Made by a program: the position numbers and the translations under genes
In this document: positions 10,404 to 18,089 of the stretch, in pieces
Numbering within the stretch: the first letter of the stretch is position 1
How the letters are laid out: every line of letters begins with the position of its first letter
From: Caballeronia arvi
GTDB taxonomy: Bacteria > Pseudomonadota > Gammaproteobacteria > Burkholderiales > Burkholderiaceae
Assembly: GCF_001544695.2 (NCBI RefSeq)
Contig: NZ_FCOM02000015.1
Span: forward strand, 1-64,000
Length of the DNA: 64,000 bases
Direction of reading: 5' to 3'
The notes under the pieces: generated by a model
What the model was told of the DNA's origin: nothing
What the model saw: the letters and a program-made list of their open reading frames with translations, nothing else
The model's database searches: none

Positions 10404-10551
10404 GCAGTTTTATCGAGTTGTCGAAACGAGGCCCTGTTCGTCTGGCAATTCGTTTGTTTTGTAAAGACCCAAAGGATACGCGAACGCTCGCCGGGTTTTG
10501 TTTTAACTGTCTGACGAACAACGAAAAATCGCGTTCACGCTATTTTAGCTT

Positions 10552-11538
10552 TCATGGCTTACGGATTCGAAACCACGCGGCCGTGGCGGCGAGTCCTTCG
10601 TCGAGCGATTGGGGCGCCTGCCAGCCGAGCGTCTCGCGGATGCGGTGAGAATCGACGCGCAGACTGCCCGTCAGACGATCGATCTGCGCCGTCTTGCCGG
10701 CCACGCGTGCGATGCCGCGCAGCAGGCCGGCCGGCACCGGCACGAGCCGCGCCGGCTTGCCCAGATGCTCGCCGAGCTTGCGGGCCAGCTCGGTCACGCT
10801 CGGGTCGTAGCCGTCGGTCACATGGAACACACGGCCCGCGGCGGCCGGATTGAGTGCACATTCGATGCTCGCGCTCGCGAGATTGTCGACGCTGACGAGA
10901 CTGCGCCGCGCCTCGATCGCGCCGAGCGGCAACGGCATGCCGCGCGCGATCGCGTTCATCATCGCGAGGAAATTGGCGCGCACGCCGGGACCGTACACGA
11001 GCGGCGGCCTCACGACGGCGATTTCCAGTCCCGTGCGGCTGCCGAATTCGAGCAACCGGACTTCGGCTTCGGCCTTCGAGACGCCGTAGGCATCGGGTGG
11101 ATGGCGCGCGTCGTCTTCGGTGAAGGGACGGCCCGGATCGCGCTCGCCGAGCACCTTGATGCTGCTCATCAGCACGAAGCGCGTGGCGCCGGCGCGACGG
11201 GCGGCGTCGGCGGCGGCGAGCGTTCCGTCGACATTGATCGCCCGATACGCGTCCAGCAGCTCGTCCGCCCGCGATACCGATTTCTTCTGCGCGGCGGCGT
11301 CGCTCATCATGTGGACGCGCGCGGCGAGGTGGATCACCGCGCCGCAGCCTTCGAACGCGTCGGGCGTGAGCGCGTCGAGTTCGTCGATGGCGCGCACATC
11401 GACACCCGGCTCGCACTGCGCGCCATGCCGCACGAGGCCCGTCGCCGCGATGCCGCGCGCGAGCAAGGCGCGGCTGACCGCGCGGCCGACGAAGCCGTTG
11501 GCGCCGGTAATGGCGATGCGCCGGCTCGCTTCGCTCAT
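10552..11538 (-). CDS. NAD-dependent sugar epimerase/reductase (WbpV/WbpK-like)
   Basis: 328 residues with an extended-SDR fold: ITGANGFVGRAV near the N-terminus, SSIKVLGE around 125-132, and the YGVSK active site at about 151-155. In the Pseudomonas O-antigen clusters, close relatives (WbpV, WbpK) reduce the 4-keto intermediate made by WbpM to finish FucNAc or QuiNAc; the same pairing fits here. The ATG at 11538 overlaps the stop of the upstream glycosyltransferase (ATGA), so the two are translationally coupled. A 148-base gap separates it from the WecA-like gene. Its precise substrate is inferred from context. Confidence 0.82.
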   Translation of the reverse strand: MSEASRRIAITGANGFVGRAVSRALLARGIAATGLVRHGAQCEPGVDVRAIDELDALTPDAFEGCGAVIHLAARVHMMSDAAAQKKSVSRADELLDAYRAINVDGTLAAADAARRAGATRFVLMSSIKVLGERDPGRPFTEDDARHPPDAYGVSKAEAEVRLLEFGSRTGLEIAVVRPPLVYGPGVRANFLAMMNAIARGMPLPLGAIEARRSLVSVDNLASASIECALNPAAAGRVFHVTDGYDPSVTELARKLGEHLGKPARLVPVPAGLLRGIARVAGKTAQIDRLTGSLRVDSHRIRETLGWQAPQSLDEGLAATAAWFRIRKP

Positions 11539-12389
11539 AGCCACTTCCAGCCGAAGCGGTTGAAGAACCGGCACGCCGAGGTCACAAAAAGCTTGATATG
11601 CGTCGAGCCCTTTTTCGACGCGCCGCCGCCGTGATGCAGGATGCGCACCGACGGCACATACGCGATGCGCGCGACCCGGCGCGTGCGCAGGCTCAGGTCG
11701 TAGTCCTCGAAGTAGAGGAAATAACGCGAATCGAAGCCGCCGAGCGACTTCAGCACGTCGGTGCGAAAGAGCATGAAGCAGCCGCTGACGATCGGCGGGT
11801 CCCACACCACGTTCGTCTCGCCGATGACATCGCGCATTTCGTAGCGCGCGAGACGCCGCGCGAATGGCTTGCGCAGCGCCGACGGCAGGAAGCCGCGCAC
11901 GAAGAGATCGAGGACGGCGGGATAACGGCGACAGAGGAACTGCTGACGGCCGTCGTCGCCGCCGATCCAGGGCGCGAGCAGGCCCGTCTCGGGCGAGTCG
12001 CGCAGGAAGGCGAGCGCGCGGCGCAACCCATCGGCGTTGAGTTCGACGTCCGGGTTCAGGATCAGATGGAAGCGGCTCTTCGCGCGCTCGATCGCGAGAT
12101 TGTGGCCGCGCCCGTAGCCGACGTTGCCGTGCCCTTTCAGCACGACGGTGTCGAATTCGGCGTCGGAAGGCACGGGCAGCGCGGCGAGCTCGCCTGGATT
12201 GCCGTTGTCGATCAGATACAGGCACGGGCGGCCGGCGACGTCATGCAGCTGCGCGAGCGCGCTTTCGAGCGTTTCGACCGTGCGCGCGAGCAACGCGGCG
12301 TCGGGCCGGTAGACCACGATTGAAATGCTGAGGGTGATGGCGGAATCGGACGGCTTCGCCGATTGGCTGTGCGGGGCATTCGCGTTCAT
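11535..12389 (-). CDS. GT2 glycosyltransferase (rhamnosyltransferase-like)
   Basis: About 284 residues if translation starts at MNANAPHS (12389); a longer form from a GTG at 12488 is open and neither start has a strong ribosome binding site. The GT-A fold is seen in SISIVVYRPDAALL, the metal-binding region LILNPDVEL, GCFMLFRTDVLKSLGGFD and YFEDYDLSLRTRR. These motifs are typical of the WbbL-type dTDP-rhamnosyl or fucosaminyl transferases of O-antigen clusters. It is the first gene of the minus-strand run that continues with the epimerase, WecA-like, WbpM-like and GT9 genes. It acts in the cytoplasm on a lipid-linked acceptor; the donor sugar is unknown. Confidence 0.85.
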   Translation of the reverse strand: MNANAPHSQSAKPSDSAITLSISIVVYRPDAALLARTVETLESALAQLHDVAGRPCLYLIDNGNPGELAALPVPSDAEFDTVVLKGHGNVGYGRGHNLAIERAKSRFHLILNPDVELNADGLRRALAFLRDSPETGLLAPWIGGDDGRQQFLCRRYPAVLDLFVRGFLPSALRKPFARRLARYEMRDVIGETNVVWDPPIVSGCFMLFRTDVLKSLGGFDSRYFLYFEDYDLSLRTRRVARIAYVPSVRILHHGGGASKKGSTHIKLFVTSACRFFNRFGWKWL

Positions 12390-12642
12390 CGGACAAAGGG
12401 GGTGTCCGCGCCACGAGAGGAAAACGGACCGCATCGACGAGTGAAAAACTTTCAGATTGTCCTCAATGTCGGTCCTTTCGGCAACCACGCGACGTGCCTT
12501 GCAGCGCGGTAAGACGAACTGTTTTTGTTACAGGTTGTGCTAAATTCCGCCAGCAAGTGGAGCGTTCCGCCGCCCGATCCGCCGTATTCCCGGTTCGGAC
12601 CGGACGCGCCGTGGGCTTAACCGATCACCCCAGGTGAATTGT

Positions 12643-14064
12643 ATGAGCAAGCCCATTGTCGTCGATCTGGACGGTACGCTGATTCGCTCCGACATTCTCG
12701 TCGAGAGCGGGTTCGCGTTTCTGAGAGCGTTCCCGCAGAGGTTCTACAAGCCGCTGCAATGGCTCGCGAGCGGCGGCAAGCCCGTGTTGAAATCGCGGCT
12801 CGCCGAGCATGTGACGATCGATGTCACGACCCTTCCCTACAACCTGCAGGTCGTCAACTGGCTGCGGGACATGCGCGCCGCGGGCCGTACGATCGCGCTC
12901 GCGACCGCGAGCCATGAGTCGTTTGCGCATCGGATCGCGGAGCACCTCGGCATCTTCGATCGCGTGTTCGCCACCGACGAACACGTCAATCTCTCTTCGC
13001 ATCGCAAGCGCGACCGGCTCGTCGCCGAGTACGGCGAGAAGGGATTCGACTATGTCGGCAACTCGCACGACGATCTCGCCGTGTGGGCTGCCGCCGATCG
13101 CGCGTACGTGGTCAATCCGCATGCGGGCGTCGTGCGCGCGGCGTCGAAGCACGACAACATCGAGCAGGTCTTCGAGAATCGCCAGCCGACGCTCAGGGTC
13201 TGGGCGAAGTCGCTGCGGCTACATCAGTGGCTGAAGAACGTGCTGGTGTTCGTGCCGCTGCTCGCAGCGCATCAGATGAGATCGCCGGCGGCAATCGGGT
13301 TCGCCGTGCTCGCGTTTTTTGCGTTCGGGCTGTGCGCGTCGAGCGTGTATCTGCTCAACGACCTGCTCGATCTTCAGGACGACCGCCAGCATCCGGTCAA
13401 GCGCAAGCGCCCGCTCGCCGCCGGCACGATGCCGCTCATCTGGGGCGTGGCGCTTTGCCCTGTCCTGCTCACCGCCTCGTTCGCGATCGCGCTGACGTTC
13501 CTGTCCTGGAAGTTCATCGCGGCCCTGCTCGGCTACTACGTGCTGACGCTCGCCTATTCGCTCGCGCTCAAGCGTCAGGTGATGATCGACGTCGTCGTGC
13601 TGGCCGCGCTGTACACGTCGCGCATCATCGCCGGGGCGGCGTCGATCCACGTGCCGCTCACCTTCTGGCTGCTGGCGTTCTCGATGTTCGCGTTCCTGAG
13701 CCTCGCGCTCGTGAAGCGCTACACCGAGCTCCATTCGATGATGAAGGCCGGACGCGAAGGAGCGCGCGGACGAGGCTATCTGGCGAGCGATCTTTCCATC
13801 GTGTCGTCGCTCGGCACCTCGTCGGGCTATCTTTCGGTGCTCGTGCTCGCGCTGTATATCCAGGACGGGCACACCACCGTGCTCTACCGGAATCCGCAAT
13901 TCATCTGGATGGTTTGTCCGCTGATGCTCTACTGGTTCAGCCGGACGTGGATCATCACGCATCGCGGCCGAATGAACGACGACCCCATCGTGTTCGCGGC
14001 CCGCGACCGCATGAGCCTCGCGGTCGTTGCGCTGTGCGGCTTCTCGTTCTGGCTCGCAATCTGA
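12643..14064 (+). CDS. HAD-UbiA fusion, putative polyprenyl-phosphate phosphoribosyltransferase/phosphatase (copy 1)
   Basis: 473 residues; start MSKPIVVD at 12643, preceded by CAGGTG. Residues 1-175 form a haloacid-dehalogenase domain with DLDGT (D8, D10), ATAS near 87-90 and DYVGNSHDDLAVW around 136-148. Residues about 190-473 form a UbiA-type prenyltransferase with eight or nine membrane segments. Its first Asp motif (NDLLDLQDD at 239-247) is followed by RQHPVKRKRPLAAG. That version of the motif resembles mycobacterial decaprenyl-phosphate phosphoribosyltransferase (DPPR synthase) more than ubiquinone enzymes. The predicted role is to place phosphoribose on polyprenyl phosphate, with the HAD part perhaps removing the 5-phosphate. 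This is inference from motifs; no such activity is shown here. Confidence 0.8.
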   Translation: MSKPIVVDLDGTLIRSDILVESGFAFLRAFPQRFYKPLQWLASGGKPVLKSRLAEHVTIDVTTLPYNLQVVNWLRDMRAAGRTIALATASHESFAHRIAEHLGIFDRVFATDEHVNLSSHRKRDRLVAEYGEKGFDYVGNSHDDLAVWAAADRAYVVNPHAGVVRAASKHDNIEQVFENRQPTLRVWAKSLRLHQWLKNVLVFVPLLAAHQMRSPAAIGFAVLAFFAFGLCASSVYLLNDLLDLQDDRQHPVKRKRPLAAGTMPLIWGVALCPVLLTASFAIALTFLSWKFIAALLGYYVLTLAYSLALKRQVMIDVVVLAALYTSRIIAGAASIHVPLTFWLLAFSMFAFLSLALVKRYTELHSMMKAGREGARGRGYLASDLSIVSSLGTSSGYLSVLVLALYIQDGHTTVLYRNPQFIWMVCPLMLYWFSRTWIITHRGRMNDDPIVFAARDRMSLAVVALCGFSFWLAI

Positions 14065-14148
14065 CGATGAGCGCATAGCGCGTCGCTCTCTCACGGCCGG
14101 CACACGGCCGCTCATTTCTCGCAAAAAAACGCACGCAGGGCCGGGATC

Positions 14149-14234
14149 GAACGCTCGTGCGAGCGTGCCAGGGCGCGCGTTCGATGCGTCCTTCAGCGCA
14201 CAGATACGACAAATTACTTGCCGTAATCTGCTGC
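14149..14234. repeat. Promoter-like intergenic repeat, copy A
   Basis: About 86 bases lying upstream of the second HAD-UbiA gene recur at 17498-17585. The last 45 bases (from CCTTCAGCGCACAGATACGA onward) match with a single substitution, and the first 40 with several. The segment contains an imperfect inverted repeat, CAGATACG and CGTAATCTG, around an AT-rich core, which looks like an operator or regulatory site. It marks one boundary of an ancient duplication. Confidence 0.75.
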
Positions 14235-14302
14235 AACCATCCGGCTCCGAGCTTGCCGCCGCTGGCATATCGATACTTAAATCAATATTCCGAGAAAAGA
14301 AC

Positions 14303-15724
14303 ATGGCCGAAGCGAGCGTTCCCCTTTGCGTCGACTTGGACGGCACCCTGACCTCCACCGACCTGCTTGTCGAATCCTTCCTCGTGCTGGTCAAGAGGAA
14401 TCCGATCTACGCATTGCTCTGCATCGGCTGGCTGCTGCGCGGTAAGGCTTATCTCAAGGCGCAAATCGCGCAGCGCGTGGCCATCGATGTGTCCGTGCTG
14501 CCCTACAACGCGCGTTTCGTCGATTACCTGCGCGAACAGCGCTCGACCGGGCGAGACCTCTACTTGTGCACGGCTTCGAACCAGCAGTTCGCCGAGCAGG
14601 TTGCCACGCATTTCGGCTTTTTCAAGGGCGTGCTCGCCAGCGACGAGGCGCACAACCTGTCCGGAAACAACAAGGCGGGCGCGCTCACCGAACAGTTCGG
14701 GCTGCACGGTTTCGACTACTGCGGCAACGCGCGCGCGGACGTGCCCGTCTGGAAGCAGTCGCGTCAGGCGATCGTGGTCGGCAACCGACATATTGCCTCG
14801 GCGGCTGAGAAGGTCAACGAGACGATCGTGTTCTTCGAGCAGAAGCGATCGTTCGTTCGCCTGACCATCAAGGAAATGCGCGTCTATCAGTGGGTCAAGA
14901 ACCTGCTGATCTTCGTGCCCTTGCTCGCGTCGCACCGCTTCACCGATTCGAAGACGATGCTCGCCGAAGCCATCGCCTTTCTGTCGTTCAGTCTCTGCGC
15001 GTCGTCGGTGTACCTGCTCAACGACATGCTCGACCTCGACTCCGATCGCCGTCATGCGAGAAAGCGCAACCGGCCGTTCGCGTCGGGGCAGTTGCCGCTT
15101 TCCTTCGGCATGATGCTGTGCGTGACGCTGCTCGTCACATCCGCGTGGCTCGCGACGTATCTCTCGCCGGACTTCCAGCTCGTGCTCACGGGCTACTTCA
15201 TCGCGACCATCGCCTACTCGTTCAAGCTCAAACGCATGATGCTCGTGGATGTGTTCGCGCTCGCGGCGCTCTATACCTCGCGCATCATCGCGGGCGCCGC
15301 CGCTGGCGATATCGTGCTCTCGGACTGGCTGATCATGTTCTCGGTGCTGATGTTCCTGAGCCTCGCGATGGTGAAGCGTTACACCGAGCTCGATGCGTGC
15401 TTGCGCGAAGGCAATGTGTCGGCCGCGGGACGCGGCTACGACACACATGATCTCGGCATCCTGCGCTCGTTCGGCACGGCCGCCGGCTACGTCGCAGTGC
15501 TGGTGCTCGCGCTGTACCTGAACTCGTCCGACGTGCGCTCGCTCTATCATCACCCGAAGATGCTGTGGCTGCTGTTCGGCCTGCTGCTGTACTGGGTCAG
15601 TCGCCTGTGGATGCTGGCGTTCCGCGGCAAGATGACCGACGATCCGATCGTCTACGCGATCAAGAACCGCCTGAGCCTCTTCGTCATCAGTCTGTGCGTG
15701 GCAACGGTGGTCTCCGCGATATGA
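14303..15724 (+). CDS. HAD-UbiA fusion, putative polyprenyl-phosphate phosphoribosyltransferase/phosphatase (copy 2)
   Basis: 473 residues, exactly the length of copy 1 but clearly diverged along the whole protein. The HAD part shows DLDGT (D11, D13), CTAS near 89-92, and DYCGNARADVPVW, where the acidic pair of copy 1 is partly lost. The UbiA part carries NDMLDLDSD (240-248) with RRHARKRNRPFASG, and the later YTSRIIAGA and LVKRYTEL-type segment as AMVKRYTELD. The stop overlaps the ATG of the SMR-like gene (ATGA), so the two are translationally coupled. The predicted role is synthesis of a polyprenyl-phosphate pentose donor for the periplasm, handed to the SMR-like protein for flipping. The retention of two diverged copies suggests two different lipid-linked sugars or a two-step pathway. 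Confidence 0.8.
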   Translation: MAEASVPLCVDLDGTLTSTDLLVESFLVLVKRNPIYALLCIGWLLRGKAYLKAQIAQRVAIDVSVLPYNARFVDYLREQRSTGRDLYLCTASNQQFAEQVATHFGFFKGVLASDEAHNLSGNNKAGALTEQFGLHGFDYCGNARADVPVWKQSRQAIVVGNRHIASAAEKVNETIVFFEQKRSFVRLTIKEMRVYQWVKNLLIFVPLLASHRFTDSKTMLAEAIAFLSFSLCASSVYLLNDMLDLDSDRRHARKRNRPFASGQLPLSFGMMLCVTLLVTSAWLATYLSPDFQLVLTGYFIATIAYSFKLKRMMLVDVFALAALYTSRIIAGAAAGDIVLSDWLIMFSVLMFLSLAMVKRYTELDACLREGNVSAAGRGYDTHDLGILRSFGTAAGYVAVLVLALYLNSSDVRSLYHHPKMLWLLFGLLLYWVSRLWMLAFRGKMTDDPIVYAIKNRLSLFVISLCVATVVSAI

Positions 15725-16104
15725 CCTCCACGCTTTCCGTCATGTCGTATATCACGCTGGTTTTGAGCGGTACCTTCAGCGCGCTCGCCAGCGTCCTCTT
15801 GCGCTTCGCCGGCAAGCTGCCCGGTAACGGCGAAGCGCTGTTGTTCGGCATGGCCGCGCGTCCGCTCGCCTACCGGCTCGCAGCCATCGGTGCCTATGGC
15901 GCGGGCTTCGTGCTCTATGCGCTCGCGTTGAGGCGCATGGAGCTGAGTATCGCGTATCCCCTGATGGTCGCGGTGACGATTCTGGAGATCATGGCGTTTG
16001 GCGCGCTCTCCGGCGAAGCGATGTCCATGCGCACGCTCGCCGGCGCGACGATGCTGATCGCCAGTGTCGTGCTGCTGTATGCGCCCACCGCGAGCACCGC
16101 CTGA
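15721..16104 (+). CDS. SMR/EamA-type small membrane protein, putative lipid-linked sugar flippase (copy 1)
   Basis: 127 residues and four hydrophobic segments, the size and layout of small multidrug resistance proteins and of the ArnE/ArnF flippase subunits. The segment ALALRRMELSIAYPLMVAVT resembles the third and fourth helices of that family. The start overlaps the stop of HAD-UbiA copy 2, and a GT87-like gene follows 52 bases later. This order (lipid-sugar synthase, small flippase, polyprenyl-phosphate-sugar-dependent transferase) argues for moving a polyprenyl-phosphate sugar across the membrane rather than drug efflux. A nearly identical copy lies at 17627-18010. Confidence 0.75.
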   Translation: MTSTLSVMSYITLVLSGTFSALASVLLRFAGKLPGNGEALLFGMAARPLAYRLAAIGAYGAGFVLYALALRRMELSIAYPLMVAVTILEIMAFGALSGEAMSMRTLAGATMLIASVVLLYAPTASTA

Positions 16105-16156
16105 GTCGCTTCTGACCGAGACTCTACGAGAAGAACCATCCGCAAGGAGCGTGTCC

Positions 16157-17494
16157 ATGTATTCCCGTAAAACGTTGGGGCTTCAAATGGCGCCTGCCGA
16201 GCCTGCATCCGCGACGACACCGGCGCGAACGCAACTGTTTCGTGCAGCGCTCTTCGTGTTCGTCATCTCGCCAATCGCGGATGTCGCGCTCTGGTTCATC
16301 GACCGCGTCGTCACGCACCAGGACAACTACTATCCCACAGCGGTCTTCATGCGGCGATGGCTGCAGTTCTTCGCATCGCCGTCGCTGGCGGGCAACGATT
16401 CGTGGATGCCCATGCGCGGCGCGCTCGCGTGGTTCGAGCAGCATCCCGGCGGCAGGATGTTCGAGCAGTTGTTCTTCGTCGAGCATGTGAAATTCCAGTA
16501 TCCCCCTAGCAGTCTGTTGCCGCTTCATGCGTTGCATTCGCTTGGGATCGATCCGACCGACGCCCTCCTGAATGGCATCGGTTGGTTCGTCATGCTGATC
16601 AATGTAATCGCATCGGGTGCGTTCGCGTTCGTGCTGGCAAGCCGCTCCGCGAACCATGCCGCATTCCGCTGGCATTGGGGCATCTTCGGCGCGCTCGCGG
16701 CACTGTCGTTCTTCCCGATATTGATGGCGTTCAGGCTAGGACAGGCGCAGGTCTGGATCAACACCTTGTTCGCATTGGCGGCGCTTTCGTATGTGCTCCG
16801 GCGCAATGCACTGACTGGGGTATTGATCGGACTGATCTGCCTGTGCAAGCCGCAACTCGCACTCTTTATTCTGTGGGGTTTGTTGCGGCGGCAATGGCGC
16901 TTCTGCGCGGGTATGCTCGTCACGATCGCAGTGGGCGGCGTGCTGTCGCTGGCCGTCTTCGGCTTGCAGAACCACATCGACTATCTTCACGTGCTGCGTG
17001 AGCTGTCGCGAACGGGCGAAGCGTACATGCCCAATCAATCGGTCAATGGATTCTTGAACCGGCTGTTTCACACGGTTGCCGATCCTAGCGTGTGGCAGGC
17101 GCGTGGGTTTCCGGCATTCCATCCGATCGTCTACGGCGGCACGCTGCTGTCCTCGGCGGTGCTGATCGGCTTTGCGCTGTTGCTCCCACTTCGTGCGGAT
17201 TCGAAGTCCGGGTTGCTCGACTTCCTGATCGCCGGTTTGACCTTCGCGGTCGCGTCGCCGATTGCGTGGGAGCATCACTACGGCATCATGCCGGCCATGT
17301 ACCTGGCGGTGATGTTCGCGTTCCTGAGCTTCGGGCCATCGAATGGCAAGTCGATTGCTCTGGCGGCACTCGCTGCATCGTACTTTGTCACCGACCATTG
17401 GCTCGGCGGTTCGTGGATGCTTTGCGGTGTACTCGCGGTTCTCGGTCTGATGTACTGGGCTGGGCCGCTTCACGCGAAGCGCCTGCAGGGGTGA
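16157..17494 (+). CDS. GT87-like polyprenyl-phosphate-sugar-dependent glycosyltransferase (copy 1)
   Basis: 445 residues; the start MYSRKTLG at 16157 has AAGGAG upstream. The protein has about ten membrane segments, with a long first periplasmic loop (DRVVTHQDNYYPTAVFMRRW and beyond). A KPQLALFILWGLLRRQW segment sits around 230, the arrangement of GT-C family 87 (DUF2029; mycobacterial mannosyltransferases such as PimE are distant relatives). Such enzymes transfer a sugar from a polyprenyl-phosphate donor on the outer face of the inner membrane. It follows the HAD-UbiA/SMR pair and is probably the transferase using their product. No membrane-embedded or catalytic residue can be assigned with certainty. 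Confidence 0.72.
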   Translation: MYSRKTLGLQMAPAEPASATTPARTQLFRAALFVFVISPIADVALWFIDRVVTHQDNYYPTAVFMRRWLQFFASPSLAGNDSWMPMRGALAWFEQHPGGRMFEQLFFVEHVKFQYPPSSLLPLHALHSLGIDPTDALLNGIGWFVMLINVIASGAFAFVLASRSANHAAFRWHWGIFGALAALSFFPILMAFRLGQAQVWINTLFALAALSYVLRRNALTGVLIGLICLCKPQLALFILWGLLRRQWRFCAGMLVTIAVGGVLSLAVFGLQNHIDYLHVLRELSRTGEAYMPNQSVNGFLNRLFHTVADPSVWQARGFPAFHPIVYGGTLLSSAVLIGFALLLPLRADSKSGLLDFLIAGLTFAVASPIAWEHHYGIMPAMYLAVMFAFLSFGPSNGKSIALAALAASYFVTDHWLGGSWMLCGVLAVLGLMYWAGPLHAKRLQG

Positions 17495-17497
17495 ATA

Positions 17498-17585
17498 GAA
17501 CGCTCGTGCGTGCATGCCGGAAAGTGCGCTGTCGGTGTGTCCTTCAGCGCACAGATACGACAAATTACTTCCCGTAATCTGCTGC
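17498..17585. repeat. Promoter-like intergenic repeat, copy B
   Basis: This is the second copy of the element at 14149-14234, lying four bases after the GT87-like gene. It ends exactly where a remnant of a HAD-UbiA gene begins. The shared inverted repeat (CAGATACG and CGTAATCTG) is intact apart from one G-to-C change in the centre. It probably supplies the promoter or operator for the second SMR-like gene. Confidence 0.75.
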
Positions 17586-17630
17586 TTCTTCATCAGTCTC
17601 TGCGCGGCGGCGGTGGTCGCCGCGATATGA
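17586..17630 (+). pseudogene. C-terminal remnant of a third HAD-UbiA gene
   Basis: Fourteen codons ending in TGA read FFISLCAAAVVAAI and align with the last 14 residues of HAD-UbiA copy 2 (FVISLCVATVVSAI), with 10 identities. The stop overlaps the ATG of the second SMR-like gene just as in the intact copy. The remnant is fused directly to the promoter-like repeat, so about 1.4 kb of the gene has been lost cleanly. It marks a deletion inside a duplicated promoter-UbiA-SMR cassette. Confidence 0.8.
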
Positions 17631-18010
17631 CCTCAACGCTTTCCGTCATGTCGTATATCACTCTTGTTTTGAGCGGCACCTTCAGCGCGCTCGCCAGCAT
17701 CCTGTTGCGCTTCGCCGGCAAGCTGTCCGGCAGCGGCGAAGCGCTGTTGTTCGGCATGGCCGCGCGCCCGCTCGCCTACCGGCTCGCAGCCATCGGCGCA
17801 TATGGCGCGGGCTTCGTGCTCTATGCGCTCGCGTTGAGGCGCATGGAATTGAGCATCGCGTATCCCCTGATGGTCGCGGTGACGATTCTGGAGATCATGG
17901 TCTTTGGCGCGCTTTCAGGCGAAGTGATGTCCATGCGCACGCTCGCCGGCGCGACGCTCCTGATCGCCAGTGTCGTGCTGCTGTACGCACCCACCGCGAG
18001 TACGGCCTGA
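17627..18010 (+). CDS. SMR/EamA-type small membrane protein, putative lipid-linked sugar flippase (copy 2)
   Basis: 127 residues, differing from the copy at 15721-16104 at about six positions (for example Pro/Ser and Asn/Ser in the first loop, Ala/Val near 92). Four hydrophobic segments are conserved. It starts inside the remnant of a deleted HAD-UbiA gene and is followed 79 bases later by a second GT87-like gene. The strong conservation of the coding part next to a decayed partner suggests that it is still in use, probably sharing the lipid-linked donor made by the intact HAD-UbiA proteins. Confidence 0.75.
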   Translation: MTSTLSVMSYITLVLSGTFSALASILLRFAGKLSGSGEALLFGMAARPLAYRLAAIGAYGAGFVLYALALRRMELSIAYPLMVAVTILEIMVFGALSGEVMSMRTLAGATLLIASVVLLYAPTASTA

Positions 18011-18089
18011 CTGCAACCGCTTTCGCAATACGCCCATGCAAACGCGTCAGCTATGTACTGACCGGCGGCTCTAACCCGAGGGTATTCTT

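Noticed and set aside
12490..12642. Possible promoter boxes for HAD-UbiA copy 1
   Set aside because: TAAATT near 12540 could be a -10 box, but no acceptable -35 lies at the right distance, so no promoter is claimed.
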